A stretch of DNA of 64,000 nt from Streptomyces sp. NBC_01591 (GCF_035918155.1 NZ_CP109327.1:1302001-1366000), one strand, 5' to 3'. Positions 33,209 through 43,376 are shown, counted from the stretch's first letter. The notes: generated from the letters alone by a model not told the origin. Numbers and translations are program-made.

Positions 33209-36127
33209 GTGTCCGGTTCTCCGGCAGCGGGTGGACCCGCCCGCCGCCCCGCCGAAGTGACAGTGACGAGCCGTCATGAGGCCCAAAAGCTACGGCCGTA
33301 CGCCCTGCGATGCGAGCACCGCACCACCCCGCTGGGCATCGACGAACCCGCGCCCCGGCTCTCCTGGCGGCTGGCCTCCGACCGTCGTGGCGACGACCCG
33401 GTGGCGTACCGGGTCCGTGTCGCCGCACGTGCCGAGGATCTGGACGGGGAAGGGCGAATCCTCTGGGACACCGGCCGGGTGCCCGATCCCGGTGCGACGG
33501 CCGTCGACTACGCGGGACCGGCTCTCCGGGGCCGTGCGCGCTACCACTGGCGGGTCTCCGTGTGGCCCGCCGGCACGGACACGCCCGCCGAGGCCACGTC
33601 GTGGTTCGAGACCGCCTTCATCCGCACCGGTGAATGGCGGGCCTCGTGGATCACCCACGACCCGCGTCCGGTCGACGTCATGGACGCGCCCACCGAGGGC
33701 GAGTTCGCTCTCGACGACCACGGGCTCGCCCCGTGCCCCGTGATGCGCCGGACCTTCGCCGCATCGGCCGGCACCCATGCCCGGCTCCATGTCAGCGCGC
33801 GCGGCCTGTACGAGGTCCGGCTCAACGGCGAACGGGTCGGCGACGCCGAACTCGCGCCCGGCTGGACCGACTACCACCGCCGCGTCCAGTACCAGACGTA
33901 CGACGTCACCGCGTTGCTGCGGGACGGCGAGAACGTCCTCGCGGCCACCGTCGCCGATGGCTGGTGGAGCGGGTTCGTCGGCTTCGAACCGCGCAGGGCC
34001 GGAGCCCACTACGGCTCGTCCCCCCAGTTCCTGGCCGAGCTCCACCTGACCGGGGCGGACGGCCTCAGCTCCGCGGTCGTCACCGATGACACCTGGCGCA
34101 CCGGCACGGGGGTCATCCGTCGCTCGGATCTGCTGATGGGCGAGTGCCATGACCTCCGGCACGCCGCCGACGGCTGGGAGCTTCCCGGTTTCGACGACTC
34201 CGGCTGGTCCCCGGCCCTGATCACGGACACCGATCACCGTCTGCTGGTGGCTTCCGTCGACGAGCCCGTGCGGGCGATGACCGAACTGCGCCCGTGCTCG
34301 GTCGAGCGCGTCTCCCCCGGTACCCACATCGTCGACTTCGGCCAGAACCTCGCCGGGCGCGTGCGGCTGAGTGTCCGCCGGCTCGCGGCCGGGACACGGG
34401 TGATGGTCCGTCACGCCGAGGTGCTGGACGAGTCGCGGCGGCTGTACACGGCCAATCTGCGCACCGCCGCCGCGACCGATGTGCTCGTCGGGGACGGGCG
34501 CGAGCACATCGTGTTCGAGCCGCGCTTCACGTATCACGGGTTCCGGTATGCGGAGATCAGCGGCGTCCCCGAGCTCACCGAGTCCGATGTCGTCGCCGTG
34601 GCGCTGCACAGCGACACGCCGTGGACCGGGGAGTTCGACTGTTCGGACGCCGAGCTGAGACAGCTCCACGACTGCGCGGCATGGGGGCAGCGCTCGAACT
34701 TCGTCAGTGTGCCCACGGACTGTCCGCAGCGCGACGAGCGGCTCGGCTGGCTGGCCGACGCGCAGGTCTTCCTCCCCACGGCCGCGCTCAACGCGGATGT
34801 CGCCGCGTTCTTCACCAAGTGGCTGCGCGACATCGATGACGCCCGCACCCCCGACGGCGGCTTCACCAATGTCGCTCCGCGCCTGGCGGGAGTCGCCGAC
34901 GAGGGCGCGCCCGGCTGGGCGGACGCGGGGGTGATCATCCCGTGGCACCTGTACCGCGTCTACGACGACCCGCGGTTCCTCGCCCGGGCCCTGGAGGGCA
35001 TGTGCACCTGGGTCGACCTGATTCACCGTCACAATCCTGATCTGGTCTGGCGCCATCGGGTGGGCCCGCACTTCGCCGACTGGCTCGCCCCGGGCACCCC
35101 CACCCCGCGTGAGGTCGTCGCCACCGCGTACTTCGCGCAGAGCGCCCGTCTCACCGCCGAGGCCGCCGAGGTCCTGGGGCAGAAGGACGTCGGGCAGCGC
35201 TACCACCGGCTGGCGGACGACATCCGCCGCACGTTCACCGAGCGCTTCGTCACCTCCGAGGCTGCCGCAGACGGCCTTTCCGTTCGCGTCGCGGGTGACA
35301 CCCAGACCGGGTATCTCCTGGCGCTCGCCTTCGAATTGCTGCCCGCCGGGCTCACCGAAGCCGCCGCCCGCCGTCTCGCCGGACTCATCGAGTCGGCCGG
35401 CCCCGCCCTGCTGACCGGGTTCCTCGGGGTGGCGCTCGCCGCGCCCGTACTCGATGCCCACGGACGGGCCGACCTCGCCCATGCGCTCCTGCTCCGCGAC
35501 GAGGTGCCTTCGTGGCGGTTTCCGCTGCGGCACGGCGCCACCACGATCTGGGAACGATGGGACGGCTGGACCCCCGGCACGGGATTCCGGGCACCGTCGA
35601 TGAACTCCTTCAACCACTACGCGCTCGGCTCGATCGGCGAATGGCTCTACCGTGGTGTCGCCGGCCTGGACCAGGCGCCGGACTCCACCGGATACCGGCA
35701 GCTGCGGATCCGGCCCCGCCCCGGCGGCCTGCGCCACGCGAGCGCCCGCCACGAGTCCGTCCGCGGCACCGTCAAGGTGACCTGGGAGCGGCACGACGGC
35801 CGGATCGCCCTGCGCGTCCTGGTGCCGCCCGGCGCCACCGCCGATGTGTACGTGCCCACCACGGACCCCGGCTCGGTCCGCGAATCGGGCGTGGCGCCGA
35901 GCCCCGACGACCGCCACATCACGCTGATCTCGACCGCCTCCGACCACGTGCTCTACCGCGTGTCCTCGGGCGCCTACCGCTTCACCGCGACCCATCCCCC
36001 GGTGGGCGGCCCTGCGAGGACGCCCGAGGCGGACCGGCCGCGGCCGTCGCTCACCCCGAGCCGACGCACATCAGGACCGGCGGCGAAACCATCGTCCGCC
36101 CGTTCGCACGAGGAGGTCACACCATGA
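33209..36127 (+). CDS. GH78 alpha-L-rhamnosidase
   Basis: I place the start at GTG 33209, 7 bases after GGAAGGA (GTG 33188 and 33263 are alternatives), giving 972 residues. Domains in order: an Ig-like N-terminus (LRCEHRTTPLGIDEPAPRLSWRLAS), a rhamnosidase N-domain (ARGLYEVRLNGERVGDAELAPGWTDYHRR), a jelly roll, then the (alpha/alpha)6 catalytic domain with VPTDCPQRDERLGWLADAQVF and GATTIWERWDGWTPGTGF (general acid and base Glu/Asp). No signal peptide is visible, suggesting action on imported rhamnosides. Its stop overlaps the binding-protein start by ATGA. Confidence 0.92.
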   Translation: MSGSPAAGGPARRPAEVTVTSRHEAQKLRPYALRCEHRTTPLGIDEPAPRLSWRLASDRRGDDPVAYRVRVAARAEDLDGEGRILWDTGRVPDPGATAVDYAGPALRGRARYHWRVSVWPAGTDTPAEATSWFETAFIRTGEWRASWITHDPRPVDVMDAPTEGEFALDDHGLAPCPVMRRTFAASAGTHARLHVSARGLYEVRLNGERVGDAELAPGWTDYHRRVQYQTYDVTALLRDGENVLAATVADGWWSGFVGFEPRRAGAHYGSSPQFLAELHLTGADGLSSAVVTDDTWRTGTGVIRRSDLLMGECHDLRHAADGWELPGFDDSGWSPALITDTDHRLLVASVDEPVRAMTELRPCSVERVSPGTHIVDFGQNLAGRVRLSVRRLAAGTRVMVRHAEVLDESRRLYTANLRTAAATDVLVGDGREHIVFEPRFTYHGFRYAEISGVPELTESDVVAVALHSDTPWTGEFDCSDAELRQLHDCAAWGQRSNFVSVPTDCPQRDERLGWLADAQVFLPTAALNADVAAFFTKWLRDIDDARTPDGGFTNVAPRLAGVADEGAPGWADAGVIIPWHLYRVYDDPRFLARALEGMCTWVDLIHRHNPDLVWRHRVGPHFADWLAPGTPTPREVVATAYFAQSARLTAEAAEVLGQKDVGQRYHRLADDIRRTFTERFVTSEAAADGLSVRVAGDTQTGYLLALAFELLPAGLTEAAARRLAGLIESAGPALLTGFLGVALAAPVLDAHGRADLAHALLLRDEVPSWRFPLRHGATTIWERWDGWTPGTGFRAPSMNSFNHYALGSIGEWLYRGVAGLDQAPDSTGYRQLRIRPRPGGLRHASARHESVRGTVKVTWERHDGRIALRVLVPPGATADVYVPTTDPGSVRESGVAPSPDDRHITLISTASDHVLYRVSSGAYRFTATHPPVGGPARTPEADRPRPSLTPSRRTSGPAAKPSSARSHEEVTP

Positions 36128-37431
36128 CGACGGGTTCTCGCTTCCGGCCGGACCGGAGTACGGTCGGCCGCCGGGGATTTCTCCGGATCGGCGGCGGGGT
36201 CGCGGCGCTCGCCGCCCTGCCGCCCGTGCTGACGGCCTGCTCCGATTCCGGCGGCGGTTCCGGCAAGCTGCGCGTCGTCGGCGTCGCCGACCAGCAGAAG
36301 CCGATAGAGGAGCTCGTCGCCCTCTACCGCAAGTCCCACCCCGACGACGCGTTCGCCACCTCCTTCGCGCCCACGGACCAGGTGCAGACGGTGGTGCGCA
36401 CCCAGCTGGCCGGCGGGAACGCCCCCGATGTGCATGTGCTCTATCCCGGCAGCGGCAGCGCCATGTCCATGGTCGAGCTGGCCAGGGCCGGGCTGCTCGC
36501 CGACCTCAGCGAACAGGCCTGGACCAAGGAAGTCCCGGCGAACTTCCACCCCGCGTACCGGCACGAGGGCAAGACGTATCTGTATTCGGCGGGAAGCAGC
36601 GCCATCGGCGCCATCTACAACAAGAAGGCCTTCGCCAAGGCAGGGGTGGAGCCGCCCCGGACGTGGAGCGAACTCCTCGATGTCTGTGCGAAGTTGAAGG
36701 CCAAGGGCATCATTCCGATCGCGCTCGGCACGCAGACGGCGTGGGTCACCCAGCTGATCACCTACGCGCTGGTCCCCAACGCCGTCTATGCGAAGAATCC
36801 CGGCTTCGACGCCGAGATGGCTTCCGGCAAGGCGCATTTCCGCGGCTCCGGGTGGGCCGACGCGATGGGCAAGTACCAGGAGCTGCAGCGCCGGGGATTC
36901 TTCAACGAGAACCCCAACGGAACGACGTACGAGCAGCAGACCTCTATGGTCGCCAGTGGCAGGGCGGCGATGGCCGTCCAGGTCTCCGCCGTGCTCGCCA
37001 ACTTCCGCCAGGCCGCCCGGACTCCGGAGGACCTCGGCATGTTCCCCTTCCCCGGCGGGGATGACGCCGCGAATCTGTGGATCCCGGCGGGCATCGTCGT
37101 CGGGCTCGGGATCTCCGCGCGGTCCAAGCAGTCGGCCGGGGCGAAGGCGTTCGTCGAATTCCTCGGGAAGCAGGAGAACGTCGACCGCTGGGCGCAGTCC
37201 GTGGCCGCGATCCCGTTCAAGCGCAACGCCTCGACGAAGATCGACCCGGTCCTCGACGGCTTCCTGCCCATCATCGACGACAACCGGGCCGTCCCCTTCA
37301 TGGACCAGAGCTGGCCCAACGCCGAGGTGCAGCCAGCCCACTTCGCCGCCGTGCAGAACCTGCTGGCCGGCAAGACGGACGTCGACGGCGCACTGGGACA
37401 GATGGACGACGCCTACGGGAAGAAGTCGTGA
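36124..37431 (+). CDS. Carbohydrate ABC transporter substrate-binding lipoprotein (rhamnoside operon)
   Basis: This 435-residue protein starts at ATG 36124, after GAGGAGG, within an ATGA overlap. A twin-arginine (RR16-17) and lipobox signal LTAC (Cys39) mark it as a lipoprotein possibly exported by TAT. The mature part is a family 1 solute-binding protein (NAPDVHVLYPGSGSAM, YNKKAFAKAGVEPPRTWSELLD, AFVEFLGKQENVDRWAQ). Placement between GH78 and GH106-like genes suggests rhamnose-containing oligosaccharides as ligand (inferred). Confidence 0.92.
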   Translation: MTTGSRFRPDRSTVGRRGFLRIGGGVAALAALPPVLTACSDSGGGSGKLRVVGVADQQKPIEELVALYRKSHPDDAFATSFAPTDQVQTVVRTQLAGGNAPDVHVLYPGSGSAMSMVELARAGLLADLSEQAWTKEVPANFHPAYRHEGKTYLYSAGSSAIGAIYNKKAFAKAGVEPPRTWSELLDVCAKLKAKGIIPIALGTQTAWVTQLITYALVPNAVYAKNPGFDAEMASGKAHFRGSGWADAMGKYQELQRRGFFNENPNGTTYEQQTSMVASGRAAMAVQVSAVLANFRQAARTPEDLGMFPFPGGDDAANLWIPAGIVVGLGISARSKQSAGAKAFVEFLGKQENVDRWAQSVAAIPFKRNASTKIDPVLDGFLPIIDDNRAVPFMDQSWPNAEVQPAHFAAVQNLLAGKTDVDGALGQMDDAYGKKS

Positions 37432-38390
37432 CGAGTACCCCCGAGAAGACCGTCCCCGACGTGGTCCGCCAGGCCGAGGGCGGTCCGCGGACCGGTCGGG
37501 GCCGCCCGGTCCGGCACCGCGACCACACCGTCCCGCCCTGGCTCTTCGTCGTCCCGGCTCTCGTCGTCTACGGCATCGTCGTGCTCTACCCGAGCCTCGC
37601 CGGGGTGATGTACGCCTTCACCGACTGGTCCGGCATCGGCGGCTTCTCCTTCACCGGGGTGGACAATTTCCGCACCCTGCTCGACGACGGCCGGGCCCTG
37701 GAGTCCGTCAGCAACACCCTGCTCCTGACCATCGCCGTGGTCGTCGTCCAGAACGGCATCGGCCTGCTGCTCGCGCTCGGTGTCCACACCAACATCAAGT
37801 CCCGCGCGGTACTGCGGCTGATCTTCTTCGCACCGGCCGTGGTCAGCCCCGTCATGGTCGCGATCCTGTGGAAGTACGTCTACAACCCCGAGAACGGCGC
37901 CGGTCTCAACGGCCTGCTCGGCGCGGTCGGGCTCGGCGGGCTGCGTCAGGACTGGCTCGGCGATCCCTCGCTCGCCCTGTGGTCCGTCGCGGCGATGGTC
38001 GTGTGGCAGTACGCGGGCTACTCGATGGTCGTCTTCCTGGCCGGACTCCAGGGTGTGCCGGCCGAACTGCACGAGGCCGCGAGGATCGACGGGGCGGGGT
38101 CCTGGCAGCGCTTCCGCTATGTCACCTGGCCGCTGCTGGCCCCGGCGCTGACGATCAACCTGATGCTGTCGACCATCGGTGGTCTCAAACTCTTCGACCA
38201 GGTGTACGCCGCCACGAACGGCGGACCCGGCACCTCCAGCGAGACGCTGTCGACCGTCCTGTACAAGGAGGCGTTCGTCTACGGGAAGTTCGGCTACAGC
38301 ACCGCCGTGGCCCTGGTCCTCGCGCTGTTCGTCGCCGCGGTCTCCCTGGTCCAGCTCCGTTATCTGCGTGCGAGGGAGGTCACCGCGTGA
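37428..38390 (+). CDS. Sugar ABC permease, MalF-like (rhamnoside operon)
   Basis: This 320-residue protein starts at GTG 37428 in a GTGA overlap with the binding protein. It has six helices, starting PPWLFVVPALVVYGIVVLYPSLAGVMYAF, and the EAA loop HEAARIDGAGSWQRFRYVTWPLL that contacts the ATPase. No ATPase gene is present in the operon; Streptomyces importers of this type usually share MsiK encoded elsewhere. Confidence 0.92.
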   Translation: MTSTPEKTVPDVVRQAEGGPRTGRGRPVRHRDHTVPPWLFVVPALVVYGIVVLYPSLAGVMYAFTDWSGIGGFSFTGVDNFRTLLDDGRALESVSNTLLLTIAVVVVQNGIGLLLALGVHTNIKSRAVLRLIFFAPAVVSPVMVAILWKYVYNPENGAGLNGLLGAVGLGGLRQDWLGDPSLALWSVAAMVVWQYAGYSMVVFLAGLQGVPAELHEAARIDGAGSWQRFRYVTWPLLAPALTINLMLSTIGGLKLFDQVYAATNGGPGTSSETLSTVLYKEAFVYGKFGYSTAVALVLALFVAAVSLVQLRYLRAREVTA

Positions 38391-39262
38391 GCATCGCAAC
38401 GGCCCGCGGAGCGGCAAACCGGAAACCCGGCCGCGGGGGCCGCAGACCGCGGTACGGGCAGTACGCCCTCGAACTGGTCATGATCGCCGTCGCCGTCGTC
38501 TTCCTGTTCCCGGTGTATGCCCTGATCACCCTGGCGATGAAGGACCCCCGGCAGATCTCCGAATCGCCCCTCTCGCTGCCCTCACCGCCCACCGTCGGCA
38601 ACTTCGGCAACGCCTGGTCCTCCGCGTCACTGGGGCCCGCCCTGCTCAACAGCACGGTCATCACCGTCGTCAGTCTGCTGCTGCTCATCGTGCTCGGTTC
38701 CACAGGGGCCTACTACCTCGCGCGGCGCGGACGCGGCCTCGGCTACGGGCTGTACATCGTGTTCCTGCTGGGCATCGTGCTGCCGTTCCAGCTCGGCATG
38801 ATCCCGCTCTACAAACTCGTGGACGACCTCGGCTGGCTCGGCACGTACCAGGGCATGGTGCTCTTCTACACCGGCATCCAACTGCCGTTCACCGTCTTCC
38901 TGTACACCGGCTTCATCCGTGCGCTGCCGCAGGACTACGCGCAGGCCGCGCTGATCGACGGCTGCAACCACCGGCAGGCGTTCGCCAGGATCGTCTTCCC
39001 CCTGCTGCGCCCCATCACCGGCACCGTGATCATCCTGAACGCGGTGTTCATCTGGAACGACTTCTTCACTCCGCTGCTGTACCTGGGCGGTTCCGACAAG
39101 GAGACCGTGCCGGTGGGCATCTTCGCGTTCGTCGGCCAGTACGTCTCGGACTACGGGCTCGTCTTCGCCGGACTGGTGCTCGCCGCGCTGCCGATCCTGG
39201 TCGTCTTCGTGGTCCTCCAGCGCTATGTGATCAAGGGCTTCGCGGGCGGCCTCAAGGGCTGA
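38387..39262 (+). CDS. Sugar ABC permease, MalG-like (rhamnoside operon)
   Basis: This 291-residue protein starts at GTG 38387, overlapping the previous stop (GTGA). Six helices are visible and the EAA loop reads AQAALIDGCNHRQAFARIVFPLLRP; the C-terminus QRYVIKGFAGGLKG is typical. It is the second half of the importer channel. The GH106-like gene begins 13 bases after its stop. Confidence 0.92.
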   Translation: MSIATARGAANRKPGRGGRRPRYGQYALELVMIAVAVVFLFPVYALITLAMKDPRQISESPLSLPSPPTVGNFGNAWSSASLGPALLNSTVITVVSLLLLIVLGSTGAYYLARRGRGLGYGLYIVFLLGIVLPFQLGMIPLYKLVDDLGWLGTYQGMVLFYTGIQLPFTVFLYTGFIRALPQDYAQAALIDGCNHRQAFARIVFPLLRPITGTVIILNAVFIWNDFFTPLLYLGGSDKETVPVGIFAFVGQYVSDYGLVFAGLVLAALPILVVFVVLQRYVIKGFAGGLKG

Positions 39263-39275
39263 GGACCGACCTCTC

Positions 39276-42200
39276 ATGACACACCCGGTGGACCCGCTCC
39301 TCCCGCCGAGCATCGCGGCGGTCCTCGCCGGGCCCCCGCGCGCCTTCTCGCCCGTCGCCATCTGGTGGTGGAGCGGGGAGCGGCTCGACCGGGCGCGGCT
39401 GCGGGCGCAGCTGGAGCGGTTCGCGCAGGGCGGGGTGCACAATCTCGTGCTCCTCAACCTGGCGCCGTCGGGCCCGTTGTTCGGCTCCGACGCCGACGAC
39501 CCGCCGTTTCTGTCCGACGCGTGGTGGGCGCTGCTCGACGGCGTGTGCGACGACGCCCGCGAACTGGGGGTCGGACTCTGGTTCTACGACCAGCTCGGCT
39601 TCTCCGGCGCCGGTCTCCAGGCACGCCTCGTCGACGAGCGGCCCGCGCACGCGGGCCGCCGGCTCGACCGTGTGCGGGCCGTGGTGGAGTCCTCGGCGGA
39701 CCGGGCCGGCGAGCTGCGGTGTCCGCCGCACGGCCGGCCGCTCGCGGGGCGCGCCGAACCGCTCGACGACGACGGCCGGAGCATCGGCCCGGCGGTCCCC
39801 GTGGCGGTGGCCGGCGGGGTCGTACGGGCGCCCGGCGCCGGCCGCTGGCGCCTGACGCTCCATCACCATGAGGCGCTCGGCTTCGACTACCTCGGTGCCG
39901 AGGCGTGTGCGGCGCTGCTGGACCGGGTGCACGGGGAGTTCGAGCGCCGGCTCGGCGGCCGGCTCGGGTCCGTCGTCGTCGGCTCGTTCCAGGACGAACT
40001 GCCGTCCCTGCCCACCTGGTCCACCGGCTTCGCCGACGCCTTTCGGCGCCTTCGCGGGTACGACATCACCGAGCGGCTCGACGCGCTGTACGACGACAGC
40101 ACGGATCCGGACGTCCACCGGATCCGCCGCGACTATCACCTGACCCGTGCCGAACTGGCCGAGGACGCGTTCTTCCGGCCACTGGCCGCCTGGCACGAGC
40201 GGCACGGACTGCTCGTCGGCTGCGACCAGCAGGACCCGGCCCGCGCCGGACACCCGGTCTCGGGCGTGGAGCTGTACGCCGACTACGCGCGAACCCACCG
40301 CTGGTTCTCGGCGCCCGGCTCCGACCACCACGGGGACGCCCGCATCCACTCCTCGCTCGCCCACCTCTACGGCCGTCCCCGCACCTGGGTCGAGGCCTTC
40401 CACTCCACCGGCTGGGGCGTCACCCTGGAGGAGACCTTCGACTGGCTGCTCCCCTGGCTCCGGTCCGGCGCCACTCTCTACACCCCGCATGCCGTCTACT
40501 ACACGACCAAGGGCGGCTGGTGGGAGTGGGCGCCGCCCGCGACCGACTGGCGCCAGCCGTACTGGCGCCACCACCACGTCTTCGCCGACGCCGTGACCCG
40601 GCTCTGCGCGATCCTGAGTCTCGGTCACCATCTGTGCGACATCGCGATCCTGCTGCCCACCACCACCGCCCAGGCGGGCACCGCCCTGGACGGTGTCACC
40701 GACGCGGCGGCCCGCGCCCAGTCGGCGTATCTCGAACTCGTCGGGGACATGGCCTGGTTCCACACCCGGCCGGGAGTCATGGACCGCCTCGGCCTCGATG
40801 CCGATGTCGTCGACGACGCGTCCCTGGCCCGCGCCCGCGTCGCACGGCTGGACGACGGCGTACGGCTGTGCGTCGCGGACGAGGCGTACACCACGATCGT
40901 GCTGCCCTCGTGCACCGTCCTCGAACGGGAGACGGCGGAGCGGCTCGTCGAGTTCGCCTCCGCCGGTGGGCGGTTGATCGCATGGGGCGAGCTCCCCGAG
41001 CGTGTCGTGGGCTCCGGGGCGGCCACGGCGGCGGATGAGCTGTGGGCGTGTTTCGCGGACGGCCGGGCCGTGCACGTCCCCGGGGCGGACGAGTCGGCCG
41101 ATTCGCTCGCCGCCGCTCTCGGCGGTGTGTACCCGGTCGTCCGCGCACCGGTACCCGCGCTCGCGCGCCGCGTGGACGGCGCCACGGTGGTGTTCCTGAC
41201 CGCGGCCGCGCCACGGGCGACCCGTGCGTCGGTCGCCGCCCCCGACGAGCGGGGCGCCGCCCTCGGCTGGCTGGACGCCCGTTACGACTTCGACCCCGCC
41301 CGCTATGTCCGGCGTACCCGGGTGCGGGTGCGGGACGTGGCGGGCCCGGCCGTTCTGGTCGACCCGTTCGGCGGCGCTCCCCGGATGCTGCCGGTGCTGC
41401 CCGTCGCCGACGACGCCCGGGCCGTCGAGGTGGACGTCCCGTTCGACACGGGCCCCGCGGCCGTACTGGTCTTCCCGGGCCACGACGAGGAGCAGGCCGC
41501 ACCGGTGTCGTCCCGCGCGATCGACGGGCCCGGCGCGGGACCGGACGTCACCACCGTCGAGATCCCCCCGGACGCGTACTGGGACATGGTGCTCGTCCCG
41601 ACGCTCGACAACACCTGGGGCGATTTCGCCCGCCCCGCGACCGGGCCGCCCACCGGCACGGCCGTCACCGAGTGCCGGACCTTCCGGCACCGGGTGGAGG
41701 CGGCCGGTGGGGAGGGTGTCCGGGACGGATGGGCCGCGGTTTCCGGCTCCGGTCATCCGGCGCGGGCCACGGTCCACGCGACGTTCGGTCCGCGCGCGGT
41801 CGTGCTCCGCGAGGGGGCGGGACGGGGCAACCCATCGGTAGTCGAGTGGTCCGAGACCCTGGGCGTGTACAAGGACCCGGTCCATCGTGCGGTTCTTGGG
41901 CCGAAGGGGCATGTGCCGGAGGAGTTCGTGCACATCGGCCACGTGGTCGCCGGAGAGGTGGTGCGGCTGCGTGCGGCACTGCACCTGGGCGAGGCCTTCG
42001 ACGGGCACCTCGCGATCGGGGCCGCGGCGGCGAAGCGGGCCCGGATCGACGGCGCGCCGGTGGCTCTCGACGACGGGGGCCATCTCGCGGTGGGCCCGGT
42101 GCGGGTGTCTGCCGGAGTCCGCCTGCTCGAACTGGAACTGACGCCTGATCACGACTGCGAGTTGCGGGCGCATCTGGCGTTCGTACGCGATGCCGAGCGC

Positions 42201-43352
42201 TACCGGCGCCCGGAGTGGATCCACGCGCCCGGGACCATGGGCACGACGCTGCACCTGTCCGCCCTCCCCGCCCGGGCCGTCGTCCAGGTGGCCGCCCGGG
42301 TGCCCTGTGCGCTGCGGGTGAACGGACAACTCATCGGCAGGCAGGGCGGCTTCGACCCGTACGCCGAGCACGCGGTGCCTCGTGTGCGGCGCCATGACGT
42401 GGCGGCGGTTCTGCGTATCGGCGACAACGACATCACGGTCGAGACGTCCGGGGGCGGCGAACGCGCGGTCCTGGTGGACGCGGTCCTCCACGACGGGAAC
42501 GGCGAGCCCGTCGCGACGCTGCACAGCGACTCCCGCTGGTGGGCCGAGGGACCGCGGGGGCGCGGGCCGGTCCGGGTGCGTCGCGAGCCGGTGGGTGATC
42601 CTGCCGCCCTGTGTCTGCGCCGCCGCCCCCATCCGCTGCCGGGTGCCGCGTGGCTGGAGCCGGAGGCCGACGACGGCACGGTGGTTCCGGTCCGGTTCGC
42701 GGTTCCGGGGCACCGGGGCGGCGTGGAGTGGCTGTGGTGCGAACTCCCTCCCGGGACCACCCGGTTGACGGTGCCGGTGCACGGCGAGGTCACCGTCCAC
42801 GTGGACGGCTCCGAGTGCCCCGCCGCCGTGACCGCCGTCGACGCCCGGGGGGTGCGCACCGTGACGGTCGAGCTGCCGCCCGGTGGTCGTGACGGGCCGC
42901 GGGCCGCGGCGCTGCGGGTCCGGACGCGCCCCGGGTACGAGGGGGGTGCCGCGCTGGCCGGTCCGGTGCGCTGCACGGTCGGCCCCGGGCGGATCCGGCT
43001 CGGCGACTGGGAGGGCCAGGGCCTCGCCGAGTACAGCGGCGGGGTGCGGTACAGCCGCGTGGTGGCCGTGCCTGCCGACTCCGTGGCGGGACGTGTGTCG
43101 CTCGACCTCGGGCGGGTCAGGGGGACGGCGGAGGTACGGGTGGGCGGCGTCGCCGCGGGGGTGCGGGTGTGTTCCCCGTACGTGTTCGACCTGACGGGCC
43201 TGGTCGTGCCCGGAGCCAATTCCGTGGAGATCACCGTGTTCGGGACACTGGCGCCCCACCTGGACGCGACGAGCCCGACCCATTTCGTCTTCCCCGGTCA
43301 GCGTGTCAGCGGCTTGCTGGGTCCCGTACGGCTGCGGACGGAGCGGGTGTGA
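39276..43352 (+). CDS. GH106-like glycoside hydrolase (putative alpha-L-rhamnosidase)
   Basis: This 1358-residue protein has no signal peptide. The N-terminus SPVAIWWWSGERLDRARLRAQLERFAQGGVHNLVLL opens a barrel domain, with FYDQLGFSGAG, VVGSFQDELPSLPTW and WVEAFHSTGWGVTLEETFDWLLPWLRSGATLYTPHAVYYTTKGGWW as likely active-site strands. The C-terminal 500 residues are beta-rich and end in a galactose-binding-like module (VSLDLGRVRGTAEVRVGGVAAGVR, PYVFDLTGLVVPGANSVEITV) characteristic of GH106. With GH78 upstream, the operon could trim two kinds of rhamnosyl linkage. The family call is by pattern only. Confidence 0.75.
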   Translation: MTHPVDPLLPPSIAAVLAGPPRAFSPVAIWWWSGERLDRARLRAQLERFAQGGVHNLVLLNLAPSGPLFGSDADDPPFLSDAWWALLDGVCDDARELGVGLWFYDQLGFSGAGLQARLVDERPAHAGRRLDRVRAVVESSADRAGELRCPPHGRPLAGRAEPLDDDGRSIGPAVPVAVAGGVVRAPGAGRWRLTLHHHEALGFDYLGAEACAALLDRVHGEFERRLGGRLGSVVVGSFQDELPSLPTWSTGFADAFRRLRGYDITERLDALYDDSTDPDVHRIRRDYHLTRAELAEDAFFRPLAAWHERHGLLVGCDQQDPARAGHPVSGVELYADYARTHRWFSAPGSDHHGDARIHSSLAHLYGRPRTWVEAFHSTGWGVTLEETFDWLLPWLRSGATLYTPHAVYYTTKGGWWEWAPPATDWRQPYWRHHHVFADAVTRLCAILSLGHHLCDIAILLPTTTAQAGTALDGVTDAAARAQSAYLELVGDMAWFHTRPGVMDRLGLDADVVDDASLARARVARLDDGVRLCVADEAYTTIVLPSCTVLERETAERLVEFASAGGRLIAWGELPERVVGSGAATAADELWACFADGRAVHVPGADESADSLAAALGGVYPVVRAPVPALARRVDGATVVFLTAAAPRATRASVAAPDERGAALGWLDARYDFDPARYVRRTRVRVRDVAGPAVLVDPFGGAPRMLPVLPVADDARAVEVDVPFDTGPAAVLVFPGHDEEQAAPVSSRAIDGPGAGPDVTTVEIPPDAYWDMVLVPTLDNTWGDFARPATGPPTGTAVTECRTFRHRVEAAGGEGVRDGWAAVSGSGHPARATVHATFGPRAVVLREGAGRGNPSVVEWSETLGVYKDPVHRAVLGPKGHVPEEFVHIGHVVAGEVVRLRAALHLGEAFDGHLAIGAAAAKRARIDGAPVALDDGGHLAVGPVRVSAGVRLLELELTPDHDCELRAHLAFVRDAERYRRPEWIHAPGTMGTTLHLSALPARAVVQVAARVPCALRVNGQLIGRQGGFDPYAEHAVPRVRRHDVAAVLRIGDNDITVETSGGGERAVLVDAVLHDGNGEPVATLHSDSRWWAEGPRGRGPVRVRREPVGDPAALCLRRRPHPLPGAAWLEPEADDGTVVPVRFAVPGHRGGVEWLWCELPPGTTRLTVPVHGEVTVHVDGSECPAAVTAVDARGVRTVTVELPPGGRDGPRAAALRVRTRPGYEGGAALAGPVRCTVGPGRIRLGDWEGQGLAEYSGGVRYSRVVAVPADSVAGRVSLDLGRVRGTAEVRVGGVAAGVRVCSPYVFDLTGLVVPGANSVEITVFGTLAPHLDATSPTHFVFPGQRVSGLLGPVRLRTERV

Positions 43353-43376
43353 CGGAGCGGGTGTGACGGAGCGGGA
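43337..43376 (+). repeat. 14-base tandem repeat across the stop codon
   Basis: Two exact 14-base units (43337-43350, 43351-43364) plus a 12-base partial copy (43365-43376) run through the end of the GH106-like gene. The stop at 43350-43352 falls at the unit boundary and recurs in the next unit. The rest of the 186-base gap to the APC remnant shows no further gene. Confidence 0.85.
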
